NCBI GenBank assembly: GCA_026874595.1
Contig: CM049318.1
Location: forward strand, 43,816,456 to 43,880,455
Length of the DNA stretch: 64,000 bases
Reading direction: 5' to 3'
DNA from: Sipunculus nudus
Taxonomy: Eukaryota > Annelida > Sipuncula > Golfingiida > Sipunculidae
Under the pieces are notes generated by a model. That model searched no databases and had not been told where the DNA came from. It was given only the letters and a program-made list of their open reading frames with translations. A program made the translations under genes and the position numbers. Positions within the stretch are counted from its first letter, which is position 1, and the number at the start of each line of letters is the position of its first letter. This document shows, one piece after another, positions 20,707-31,010 of the stretch.

Positions 20707-20738
20707 GGGATATTATCAGTCGAAACAGACCAAGAACA

Positions 20739-21107
20739 ATGTCGACACGTGTGACAGAAGAAGCAATGTTGCCCCTAAGCGGTCTGCCCGGAATATCAGT
20801 GTTCGACGCGGTTGGAGAGCCAGCAACATTGGCTCCAAGATGGCAGCGATGGGTCACCGAGTTCAAACTCTATGTTGCTGCGACTGGAGTACGGAATGAT
20901 ACGCAGAAGCGAGCGCTACTGCTTCATCTTGCGGGACCAGGGGTAAGAGACATTTTCTCCACCTATAGTGTAGACGAACGTGGAGGTGATAATGATTACG
21001 GACGTGCACTAACATGTCTTAATGAGCATTTTAAACTAAAGAAAAGTAAAAAAGAACGTCCCGATGGCCAGACAGGCATTCCTGAACACGGATCCGTTAG
21101 AGGGTGA
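20739..21107 (+). pseudogene. Element C gag, capsid N-terminal half
   Basis: ATG at 20739-20741 starts M-S-T-R-V-T-E-E-A. The capsid signature P-R-W-Q-R-W-V-T-E-F (~34-43) and L-L-L-H-L-A-G-P-G (~65) follow, then the L-N-E-H-F-K motif near residue 95. After about 21058 the Gag sequence continues in the +1 frame and this frame runs to a stop at 21107, so the copy is frameshifted. Confidence 0.85.
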
Positions 21108-22521
21108 AACCATAAATAATTATATAACACGCTTGAAGAAGCTCGTAGAGGACTGTGATTATGACTCAGAGAAGGACAATAAGGTCCGTGACCGCGTGTT
21201 GTATCACATCAAAAATCGCAACTTGAGAAGTAAGCTGTACAGAGAGACAGAGTTGACGCTTCGTAAGTTAATTGAAATTGTTGAGTCATATCACGACCAA
21301 CAGGCACTAATACTGTTGCCAAATCAATCAAAAACTGTGAATTATGTGAACCGTATGCATGGTAATCCAAAAAACGTACGGACACTGCGATGTTGGCGTT
21401 GTGACAACCCAGGCCACATAGCCAAAAATTGTGAGATATCAAGGAAGCACACGTGTGCAAGATGTGGCAAACCGGGCCATTTTGAAGTATGCTGCCACAG
21501 CAAAACTAATAGTAATACGCAGCAGAAACCGACAGAGACGCCCTACAGAGGACGAGGTCGTTCCAGAGGTTACACCAGAGGGCGCGGCAGAGGTCATGGT
21601 GGTGACAGCCAGGCGCGAGTGAGAGCAGTGACTGTAAGCCAACTGCCAGCATCAGAATTAGACGCTAGTGAGGATGAAGACCAAGCCAGTGGACCAGCAT
21701 TTCATGCATTCTACTGTACTTCTCAAGGTGCTGGAGATCGCGCACCAAAGATGGCTGACTACTGCTTATTCGATCAAGAGGACCTAAAATCCGTACCAGT
21801 GAACAGTTACAAGCAGTGTTCAAGTGTGTGCAACCAGAACTTTGTTTTTACAACAGACAAGCATGTCAGCCTTGAGGTCATTGACTTTTTGATTGAAAAT
21901 GTACCTGTTAATGTTGTTATTGACTCAGGGTCAACATGTAACATGATTTCATCAGACACAATTGACAAAATTCAGTCTGAATGTGGCAGTAACATAAAAT
22001 TGCATGAATGTTCAGATAATGTTTATGCCTATGGTTCAGATTCACCAATGCATGTTGTAGGGAGGTGTAATTTGAATATTGTGGTAGAACAGGCAGGTCC
22101 CCAGTGTGAAGCTAATTTTATTGTTGTGCCTGGATCTAGGGCTACACTGTTGGGTAGAGCTACATCAGAGTATTTGGGAGTACTAAAGGTAGGTTTACAT
22201 GTCAATGCAACTCATAATGCTACCAGCCCAGATTTATTGAACAAACTGAAAGAGAAGTATCCAAATGGGTTTCAGGGCTTGGGTAAACTAAAGAATTGTC
22301 AATTGAAGTTACATATAAACACAGATGTAAATCCTGTTGCCCAGCCAGTACGCAGGATTCCTTTTAGCAGGAGACAGAAAGTAATTGACAAACTGGCAGA
22401 GTTGGAAAAACTGGATGTCATTGAAAAGGTTAACACCCCTACCACATGGGTTAACCCTTTGGTAACAGTAGAAAAGCCAAATGGGGACATTCGAATATGC
22501 TTAGACATGAGGCTATTGTGA
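21064..22521 (+). pseudogene. Element C gag C-half, nucleocapsid, protease and RT start
   Basis: 485 codons. Residues 1-90 are the C-terminal capsid (R-Q-A-F, Y-I-T-R-L-K-K-L). Two zinc knuckles follow (C110-C113-H118-C123; C131-C134-H139-C143), then an RG-rich RNA-binding stretch (~161-180) and an acidic linker (~200). The protease has V-V-I-D-S-G-S-T (D ~287). RT starts with N-P-V-A-Q-P-V-R-R-I-P and ends at D-I-R-I-C-L-D-M-R before a frameshift. Gag, protease and RT are therefore read in one frame here, without a stop between Gag and Pol. Confidence 0.88.
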
Positions 22522-22537
22522 GGGGAAAAAACATCCT

Positions 22538-22909
22538 GTGCCTACTACTGCTGAAACCTTGCAGGAAAATTCAGATGCCCGTGTGTTTGCAAAGTTAGAT
22601 TTGAACATGGCTTTTCACCAAATTGAGCTCCATCTTGATTCCCGTGATATAACTACTTTTGCTGCACCCAATGGTTTGTTTAGGTATAAACGCCTACTTT
22701 TTGGGGTTAATATGGCCACAGAAAAATTCCAGCAGATAATTTGGCAACTTATTAGAGATTGTCCAGGGGCACATAACATGCATGATGACATTTGTGTGGT
22801 TGGTGAAAGTGAGAACCAGCTATACGAGAGAGTAGAAAACGTAGTTCGCAAACTAAATGACCATGGTTTAACGCTTAACCCTTCCCAAATGCGTTGTTGG
22901 TGTAGATAG
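22538..22909 (+). pseudogene. Element C RT, palm region
   Basis: Carries F-A-K-L-D-L-N-M-A-F-H-Q (first catalytic Asp), L-L-F-G-V-N-M-A and N-M-H-D-D-I-C-V-V-G with the Asp pair, then L-T-L-N-P. The frame is shifted against both neighbours. Confidence 0.85.
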
Positions 22910-22910
22910 T

Positions 22911-23663
22911 ATGGTATTCATGGGTGATACACTAACGTCTGATGGGCTGAAAGTTTCTGACGACAAAGTCAGGGCCATTGTTGAGGCACCACGCCCGGTT
23001 AACAAGTCAGAGCTCAAGAGTTTTTGGGGGCTATCTCAGTTTTGTTCCAAATTCGTAATCGGGTTTGCCACAATATCTGGTCCGTTGTGGGATTTGACTC
23101 GCACTAAAGCAATTTGGAAATGGGGGGAGCGCGAAGAATTTGCGTTTGAAGAAATAAAGAGGCGACTTACCTCAGCCCCCGTGATGGCGTATTTCAAACA
23201 CGGCGCTAAAACTAGAATAATTACAGATGCCTCACCGATAAGTTTAGGAGCAATTCTAGAACAGAAACAAAGTGATGATCAGTATAGGCCAGTATATTAT
23301 GCCAGCCGTAAACTGACTGATGTTGAGCAGCGTTACTCTCAGTTTGAAAGAGAGGCTCTTGCGGTAAAATGGGCTTGTGAGAAGTTTTTCGTGTATCTCA
23401 GTGGTATAGAGTTCGAAATATGTACTGATCACAAGCCACTGTTGCATGTTCTCAGTCCACGTTCCAAACCGCCATCCGCGCGCATTGAAAGATGGTTACT
23501 ATATTTACAGCAATTTACATTTCATTTGTCGCATGTACCTGGCAAGCACAATTATACAGATGTGCTGAGCAGACTGCCAGTACATGACACTACTCGTGAG
23601 TCAGATACAGAGTTATTTGCATACACTGTTGTTACGGATTCCGTACCGGTGGCTCTTACTTAA
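22911..23663 (+). pseudogene. Element C RT thumb/connection and RNase H
   Basis: Begins with F-M-G-D-T-L-T-S-D-G-L, then the L-K-S-F-W-G-L connection block. RNase H has all four acidic sites in order: I-T-D-A-S, F-E-R-E-A-L-A, C-T-D-H-K-P-L and Y-T-D-V-L-S-R. It stops at 23663; the linker to integrase (23664-23782) is degraded. Confidence 0.88.
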
Positions 23664-23782
23664 AAGGCAATAGAAAATGCCTCTGTAGCTGACGAAACGC
23701 TCCAAACCGTGAAAAATTGTATATGAAACAGTGATTGGTCAAAGCTCTCTGGCACAATTTATAAAGCCGTTAAAGATGAATT

Positions 23783-24988
23783 ATGGATATATGGGGACTT
23801 AATCATGCGTGGTATAGTCGAATCGTTATGCCGGAGGAGTTGTGGGAACAGACTATTTTATTGGCTCACGAGGGCCATCAGGGCATGGTCCGTACTAAAT
23901 CTAGACTTCGGAGCAAAGTATGGTGGCCTAATATGGACAAGCAGGTAGAAAAACGAATTCAGTCTTGCCACCCCTGCCAACTGGTAGGCACACGACCAAA
24001 GCAGGAACCCATGATATCGACTACATTACCTAGTGGTCCTTGGTCAGAATTGGCTGTAGAATTATTAGAAATTCCAGGGGGGAATCACCTGTTGGTGGTT
24101 ATTGACTATTTCTCGCGTTGGCCTGAAGTAGTTCTCTTGAGGAAAACTGATGCATCTCATGTAATACATCGCATGGAGGCTATGTTTAGAACCCATGGCC
24201 TTCCAGATACAATAAGGAGTGACAACGGTCCGCCATTTGCTACCCGTGAATTTGAAAGTTTCCTAGAGTATCTAGGTATAGCTCATAAGAAAGGTATTCC
24301 ATATTGGCCTCAAAGCAATGGTGAGGTAGAAAGATACAATAAAACTCTTCTGAAAGTTGTCAGAATAGCACAGCTTGAAGGGAAAGATTGGAAAAGGGCA
24401 TTAGAGGAATTCCTCTTCCATTATCGTACAACACCCCACACTGTAACAGGGATTTCACCTGGGGAACTTTTGATGGGTAGAAAATTGAAAGATAAATTGC
24501 CCAAGTTAGCAATACCCGAAGACAGAATCACTGAAGCTGATTGGCAGATTCTACTGAGAGATAGGGATGCACATAGAAAGTTGAGACAGAAAGAATATGC
24601 AGATTCGCACAGTAATATTGATGAAGGTGATTTGATGTTACTGAGACAGAGAGAAAATAAATTGTCACCTGCTTATGAACCGGAACCATATAGAGTGATA
24701 GAGAAGGAAGGCAAAGCAGTTGTGATAGAAAGCACGACTAGTGTAAGGAAGATGAGAAGTACAGGACATTTAAATAAGTATGTTATGCCAAATAATAACT
24801 CCAGCACAAACACTGTAGAGAATACAGGTGTAGACAGCAATGATGATGTTATTATCGAGAATGATACTGGAACCGTTTTACCGGATACCAGTGAACCTGA
24901 AATATGTAATGAAGGTTTACAAACTGCACTAAGGAGATCCACCAGAGTTAGAGAGAAACCAGCTTGGATGAAAGATTTTATTCAATGA
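23783..24988 (+). pseudogene. Element C integrase with first catalytic Asp replaced
   Basis: 401 codons. The zinc domain has H29/H32 and C62/C65. In the core the second and third catalytic residues are present, D147 in R-S-D-N-G-P-P-F and E183 in N-G-E-V-E-R, 35 residues apart as expected. At the position of the first Asp the sequence reads A-V-E-L-L, that is Glu93. The C-terminal part has the basic/GPF-like region and ends about 240 bp before the 3' LTR. The catalytic change and the missing link to RNase H argue that this copy is inactive by itself. Confidence 0.88.
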
Positions 24989-25212
24989 TTGACAGTATTA
25001 TATATTAGATAGTTACAGTTTGACCATAGTTTCAGGATACTGTAAAATTGATAACAGATAAATCAGACATTACATTCCTTTGAGTCAGTACAAAATAATC
25101 CACAAATGGTCAGTTTTTAATATATATGCAAATCATTTGCAAAGTAAGATGGTTATTTAAACATATCATTTCTCACATATTAAATATTAATGTATGTCGG
25201 AGATATGGAGTA

Positions 25213-25225
25213 AGCGCGGGGGAGA
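25213..25225 (+). promoter_or_regulatory. Polypurine tract of element C
   Basis: GCGCGGGGGAGA lies directly before the 3' LTR. Confidence 0.7.
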
Positions 25226-25392
25226 TGTAATATCCGTCCCCAGTTCCGGTATTCGGATTATTGTTTTTTGTCAAAGTGCTGTGGACCCCGGTGCATGCTG
25301 GGAGCAAGAACTTGTACACACGTAGTCAGGTGGTAATAAACTTGTTGGAGTTAAGATCGAGCTCGTGTTATCTCTTGGCCACGGCCACCACA
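25226..25392 (+). repeat. 3' LTR of element C
   Basis: 167 bp, four differences from 20526-20692, followed by the CTTGA duplication. Confidence 0.95.
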
Positions 25393-25397
25393 CTTGA

Positions 25398-27548
25398 CAG
25401 TTTCATCATAAACAATTAAAGCTGAAAGAGGCTAAAATTATGAGGTTTTTGCCCATAAAAAACAGGTCAATGTAGGTGGCACCACAAAATCTGCAACTTC
25501 AAATATGAGTCATGTGACCAACATTTGCATAATACCTGGTAATGCTAGCTTATGTCATTTCTGAGATTACTATGTCAGTATGGTTACTTGGCCAAATGAC
25601 TGTTCAAATTCGTAAAACTGCTAAAATTCATCAAATGCAAACCATTTGACCAAACTGGAGAGGGCTTGCCTCTGGGATCATTTCTGTAAATTATTGAACA
25701 ATTTGGCTGGACCGTTTACAAGAAGAAGACTTTTAAAGGTTTTTCAGCTTTTTCCCTATAAAATATAAGTAAATGCAGATAGCAAAAAAAAAAGAAAAAA
25801 AAAGCTAAATCCCACAACATTTGATATGTGACAGATTATTGTATAAAATCTGGGGATGGTAGCTCCTGTTATTCCTGAGAAATTATGGGTTAATGTACAG
25901 ATGACCAGTGACCCCTGTACAAAAAAAGGTCAATGCAGGTGGCGCCACCAATACCTGAATATCATATATGACTCATGTGACCAACACTGGCATAAAATTT
26001 GGTGATGATAGCTCTGGCCATTTCTGAGAATGTCATTTTAGTATCCTTTTTTGGACAGATGACTCAGTTCAACTTCCTGTAACTCGGCCAAAATTCACCA
26101 AACTTGAACCATTCGTTCAAACTTCAGATATTTGGTATAAAAGATTATTTCTGTGAAATATTGAACAATTTGGCTTGACCGTTTCAGAGGAGAAGATTTT
26201 TAAAGGTTTTTATAGCTTTTTTTCTATAAATTTTAAGAAAATGCAGAGTTTTTCAGATGGCTTATTTTTTTGCATTAAATTTCATGATGCTATCTCCAAT
26301 CTTGAAATAAGTTGAGTATGGATACCAATTATTTATAATCCATGTACAGCCGTCTTTATATACCCACAGAGAGCTGTATACCTGTGATTGTAAACATTGC
26401 GTGGCATGAGAAATATCTAAAATCATAAATCTACAATTTTTAAAAGCTTTTAAAAAACAATCTTGTCAATATAAACCATAGATAACCTGAAATCTAAATG
26501 TCTAGAGGCATGATGTAATGGATGCTGATAAACTGGTGCCAGGCTAGATGTATCTGCTTCACACAGCTAACATATATGGTAAAATGACTAAAATTAATCT
26601 TTATAATTCAGCCAAATTCATTCTTTGGAACCATAAAAGACAATTATTATAAGAATTATTAAGGGGATCATTTTTGTAAAATATTAAACAAATTGGCATC
26701 AATGGCGTCAGTTAAAACTCAGCTTCCAATAACTCAGCCAAAAATCACTGAACCAAAACCATTGGAACAAACTTGAATTATCAACATCTAAGGATAATTA
26801 ATGTGTCAGATTTTAGAATTTGGCCCAGTGGTTTTTGAGAAGAAGATCTTTGTAGCCGCTGAGCTAAAATGGGCTGTTATGGCATATGACTAAATTCAGT
26901 TTCCCATAACTCAGCCAAAAGTCACTGAACTGAGACCATTTGAACAAACTTCAGAAAGCACTACCCTAGGATCATTTCTATATTAAACAATTTGGCCATA
27001 TGGTTTCAGAGAAGAAGTTTTTTGTAGCCGTCAGTATGATACAAGTACTGATGACCCCCGTACAAAAAGGGCCGATGCAGGTGGCGCCACCAATACCTCA
27101 ATTTCAGATATTACTCATGTGACCAACATTGGTATAAAAATTTGGTGATGATAGCTCCAGCCGTTTCTGAGATTTTAATTTTAGCATGCTTTTTTGGACA
27201 AGTGACTAAGTTCAACTTCTTGTAACTCGGCCATTAAACCATTCGAACAAACTTGAGAAAGATTGTTCCAGGGATCATTTCTGTGAAATATTCGACAATT
27301 TGGCTGAACAGTTTCGGAGAAGAAGATTTTTAAAGGTGTTTTAGCTTTTTCCCTATAAAATCTAAGAAAATGCAGTTAGCCAAAAAATAACCAAAATATA
27401 TATATATTTTTTAGATGACTAATTGTTTGCATAAAATTTCGTGATGCTAACTCTTGCCGTTTTAAAGATAGTATAGGTTAAAGTACAGACGACGGACGAC
27501 AGACGACGGACGACGCCACACCATCGCATAAGCTCACAAGTTCGCTAA
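25398..27548 (+). repeat. Family-2 core with large diverged repeats
   Basis: Blocks such as CTGAACCGTTTC.GAGAAGAAGATTTTTAAAGG, TTCAACTT.CTGTAACTCGGCC and GCAGGTGGCGCCACCAATACCT recur at irregular distances. A short GACGACGGAC microsatellite precedes the 3' terminus. Confidence 0.65.
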
Positions 27549-27905
27549 AAATGTATATCTATTTTTTACCACAAAAATATATCTTATAAATTTGCAAAAC
27601 AAAAAATATCTAAACATATACTTGATTCAGATTTCACAATTGTGCCTTGATTTATCCATAAATTGCTTCATATTTTATAAATTTATGCATACTGATGGGA
27701 TAAATTATATTTTAATTTGTTAAAATCACTTAAAAAAATTGATTTCTTTAAAAATGCTACATTAACACAACATGGCATCTTCTGGATTACTCCTTGAAAT
27801 ACTTTTTCAAAGAAAGTTTTGTATATTGGAGTGGAAACAGCATTAAACTTAAGGAAATACAGTGCAAACAATATCAATTACTGCATAACACTTGATAGGT
27901 AGTGT

Positions 27906-28750
27906 TGGGGGGGGGGGGGGGGGGCATGAGAATAACAGTACACCTGTCACAGCAGGGGATCTCCCCCAGTGACTGTAACAAATCAAGAACCCAGGAGGTG
28001 GCTGCCTGTATCTGGACAAAAGCAAGTTATTATAATAGAGCCTCAAGAAAAAATTCAATAACTGGCCTAATTTTCAAGCTATTATATTCAAATTTCAGAT
28101 TTAAACAAAAGTACTTATGCTTACATGCTGTGAAAATTAAACCAACACTACTCACAGGAAAAAAATGTGCCATGGTAAAAATTGGGCAAAATTTAAGGTA
28201 CTGATTTTATTTTTATGCTAATAACATAAAAATTTACCAAATTCAGATATGATTTTTTGTATACAATTTAATCTTAATTAAACAAAGTTATATACTTGTA
28301 AAAAAAGTGTATAGCTTCAAATATTTTCATGTTAAGTGAATAAAAATATTTTTCCTGATTTTTTACAAAGTCCATTATGTTCGGGCCCATAACTTTAAGA
28401 AATTACACTCAACGGACTTAATTTCTGGAATGTATATAGGAAATATATAGGAGAATACTTCTGGTAAATATTAAGAAAAACAGGTAAGTGGTTTTGATAT
28501 TAGGCAGTCCTGAAGTGTGATAATAGGTTTTTGATTGAAATTTGAAGTTTTTCTTCAATTTCTCGAAGTAACGAATCGCAGTGACCCAGTTTTCGGTTGG
28601 TAGGAAATCTTTGGGATATCTTATAGTATGCCAAATTTTGGATTCGTAGGTCTAACGGTTTCAAAACGTGCCAGTCTGACGGACGGACAGACGTACGACG
28701 GACAATGGACCACAACTACAGCTCAGATGACTTATAGTCAACTGAGCTAA
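27906..28750 (+). repeat. D1 3' segment with poly-G tract
   Basis: Poly-G at 27906-27924 is followed by AATAACAGTACACCTGTCAC. The same order occurs at 40950-41005. The body then follows the family-1 consensus (GTGCCATGGT, GGCAAAATTTAAGGTACTGA) to the terminal hairpin. Confidence 0.65.
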
Positions 28751-28812
28751 TAAGGTACCCTCAAAGTGTAAAAATACGCTTTTATTGGAAAACAGCTTTT
28801 TCCTTCATTTCT

Positions 28813-29510
28813 TTCTTTTTTAAATAGTTGAGGAAGTCGGGGACCCTGCCCTAGGCGCTCCTTCAGCAACGATAAAGATGATATCTAATTGAATGTTTAA
28901 TTATTATCTATTTACTATTAGGCCCAAAGTTGAGGAGAAAATCAGAGGAGATAGAGATGAAAAACTATAGCTTTATAAATAGCGAAGGGTCTAAATACCA
29001 AAATGGGTGCAAGGTAAGATCAAGCTGACTTGAAAATAATGCTTGCTTAGTGGATGTGGTGCAAGTCTCTTTCTACATGTGGTAGGATTATGTCTAGAGG
29101 CGAAAAGAATTTATTTTTGGCTATTGTATGCTTGTGGTCATTTGTTAAGATCTGTATTGAGTTTATGTTTTATCCTGTTGCAAGTATTGAAGAATTGTTC
29201 TGTCATCTAGTCTTTACCAGTCGGTGTGTTTTGTGCGTGCTCTTAGTTCTGATGTTTCAGTAAATCAACTAACTCTTAAGGCTGCTCTGAGGGCTTAATT
29301 TTGTTGAACTTCAGTTTATATAAGCGCGAGTTAGCTGCACCTAAGAAAGCTATGGATCCGTATATAAATGATCCATTGTTGATATATGTGTGTAGCTGCC
29401 TCCAGTTAAGGTCCGTCCTTCTTATAGCGCACAGCTTTTAGAGCAGTAATCCTACTCCACATTCGTTTATTGATATGCTCTTGTGTTGGCGCCAAGAGGC
29501 TTAGAGCATA
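28813..29510 (-). mobile_element. 698 bp retroposed insertion with 13 bp target duplication
   Basis: TTCCTTCATTTCT at 28800-28812 and again at 29511-29523 flanks the segment. The left inner edge is TTCTTTTTTAAA, the complement of a short A-rich tail, so the inserted strand is minus. Sister family-1 copies have a single uninterrupted ...TTTCTTCAATTTCTCGAAG... here, which supports insertion into E0. The segment has no recognised protein domain. It could be a 5'-truncated LINE, a SINE or a retrocopied transcript. Confidence 0.7.
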
Positions 29511-29697
29511 TTCCTTCATTTCTCGAACGAACGAAATCGCTGTGACCAGGTTTTGGGTTTGGTAGGAGAACATAGGGACATCTATCTTTATGTTGAATTT
29601 TGGATTCACATGTCCAACGGTTTCAAAACGCGACCTGTTACGGATGGCCGGATACAGGACCATGATTATAGCACAGATGATTTATAGTCGGATGACC

Positions 29698-31010
29698 AAA
29701 AAAAAAAAAAAAGACTAAATAAATGAATAAATATTACTGCACAAATTAAACATAAATATTCTTGTACAAATATAGGCCTATACACAGATAACAAGAAGTT
29801 AAATGCTACAAATTGTTTTATATTTACAAAGTTATTCCCGTTTGGTATTTGCAGACTTTTGTCCATATTTTTGTCACGAATGTCTCAAATCAAATACAAA
29901 ATTAAATTCATCTTCAGTTTTCTTTATAGCCACAATTAATACAGTACTGACACACCTTGTCAACCCTTTTTCTATATTTAAAATGTGATTGGAACAGAAA
30001 AGATTAAGAGTAAAGTGAAATAAAACATTTCATTTATGAATAAAATGTGTTAAAGTAGTGAATTTTACTCAAAGGAGTTGAACATATGATCAGGCGAGCT
30101 AAAATATAAATTCCTTGGGACATTTACAAAATAATCCTGACTGACTGAGTGCACCAGTGTTATGCACATGCAGCAAGGTCTAGCCAGCTTAAAGGTATGT
30201 GAATGAAATGCTATAAAGAATACAGCCATTTGTGATCTCAATATTTTAATTCAGGAATTTCATTCCATTTAGGAAAATCAAAGTTGAAAATTCAAGAGAT
30301 AACAAAATTAAAACATATAAATAATGGTATAAAACAGCCTTCTACCATGACTTTATGATCATCTATAAAATTAAATCTATTATAATTTACCGATGAAAAC
30401 GGAAAATACATTAAATACTTAATACTAAGGTTTCATTTAGAAAATCGTCCTAGCTGAACATTCAAGAGATATCTTACTCCTAATATTTGAATAATGGCTT
30501 TAAGCACCTTCGCTCAGAGTTGTAATAAATAAGCTACAAATTAAACCGATTAGAATTTACTACTGAAAACTTAATATACAGCTTGCAGATCACTCGCATT
30601 TACTTCTACACACAAAAATATATTTCATTAATATTTATAAATATGTAACATGTAACGCTTGGGATCCAAGACCTGATAATAATTTATGCTAATTTGAAAA
30701 TATTGTTATCATAATTTATCAATATTCCATTCGTATATGATTATACATAATTCTTGTATTGAAGGATTTAGTTCACTTGTACAATAATAGTCTACCTTAC
30801 CTATTGGATCGACTCTTCTGGCACAAACTTCAAACAAATATACATGTGCAACATCCAGAAATATATCAACAGTCTTAGGCATTGCAGTTTAAATAATGAC
30901 AACTAGACATTCCGAGCATCGGAGATGCCGTAGTCTCCCCAGCAATTGGGCAGACCCTCATTTAAAATAGGCCCCCTTCTTCATATGTGTGTATCATTAA
31001 ATATATTTAA
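29698..31010. other. No gene; dispersed repeat fragments
   Basis: AT-rich. 30120-30210 resembles 36970-37050 (GTGCACCAGTGTTA..., GGTCTAGCCA...TTAA). At 30902 ACTAGACATTCCGAGCATCGG and a GGAGATGCCGTAGTCTCC segment resemble an isolated 5' terminus of the ACTAGA type. Confidence 0.45.

Larger units (their letters stand above)
20526..25392 (+). mobile_element. LTR retrotransposon C (Ty3/Gypsy), structurally complete
   Basis: Two 167 bp LTRs that differ at only four positions by eye, a primer site, a purine tract and a perfect 5 bp target duplication define a 4.87 kb element on the plus strand. Gene order is gag, nucleocapsid, protease, RT, RNase H, integrase. Despite similar LTRs, the coding region is interrupted by at least four frame changes (near 21060, 22520, 22905 and between 23663 and 23783). 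It lies inside the family-2 element. The interrupted ...GACAGTTTCATCAT... resumes right after it and is continuous at 63570. Confidence 0.95.
19414..27548 (+). mobile_element. Family-2 element (ACAAGGCCTACAGGCCTAA...), split by LTR element C
   Basis: 5' ACAAGGCCTACAGGCCT then AATGCGAACCTGTGCA; 3' ...CACACCATCGCATAAGC then TCACAAGTTCGCTAA. GCGAACCTGTG at the 5' end is a near-perfect inverted copy of CACA(A/G)(A/G)TTCGC at the 3' end. The interior has ~100 bp repeats with ACTGAGTGAACTCTTGACC (19590-20110) and larger units with GGTGGCGCCACC (25938, 27080). Net length without element C is about 3.3 kb. A sister copy at 62091-64000 shows the uninterrupted site of element C. Confidence 0.7.
18689..28750 (+). 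mobile_element. Family-1 element D1, split by the family-2 element
   Basis: 5' ACAAGGGACCCATGGGTCAC followed by TGTGCTCAGCTGACGTTG. 3' AGCTCAGATGACTTATAGTCAACTGAGCTAA ends at 28750. After removing 19414-27548 the remaining ~1.9 kb matches the outer element 39103-44773: AGTTGATTCATAATTCTAAA at 19345 and again at 40540, GCAAAACA.TAAATATC at 27593 and 40647. Confidence 0.7.
15208..29697 (+). mobile_element. Family-1 element E0, split by several nested insertions
   Basis: The 5' end ACAAAGGATACATCGGTCAC...GGCGCCCAGCTGA (15208) matches the family-1 start, and its 3' end is a degenerate terminal hairpin AGCACAGATGATTTATAG (~29668-29697). Body fragments between insertions keep family order: GAATAATGAAAACATGGTTGCATTAGATC (15405), AAAATGTGCCAAAGTC (18385), TCAAAGTGTAAAAATACGC (28757) and GTAGGAGAACATAGGGACATC (29560). 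Insertions are 15498-17563, 18689-28750 and 28813-29510. Confidence 0.6.

Noticed and set aside
20694-20738. Upstream non-ATG start for element C gag
   Set aside because: The first ATG in frame (20739) gives a normal Gag start; the earlier codons overlap the primer site region.
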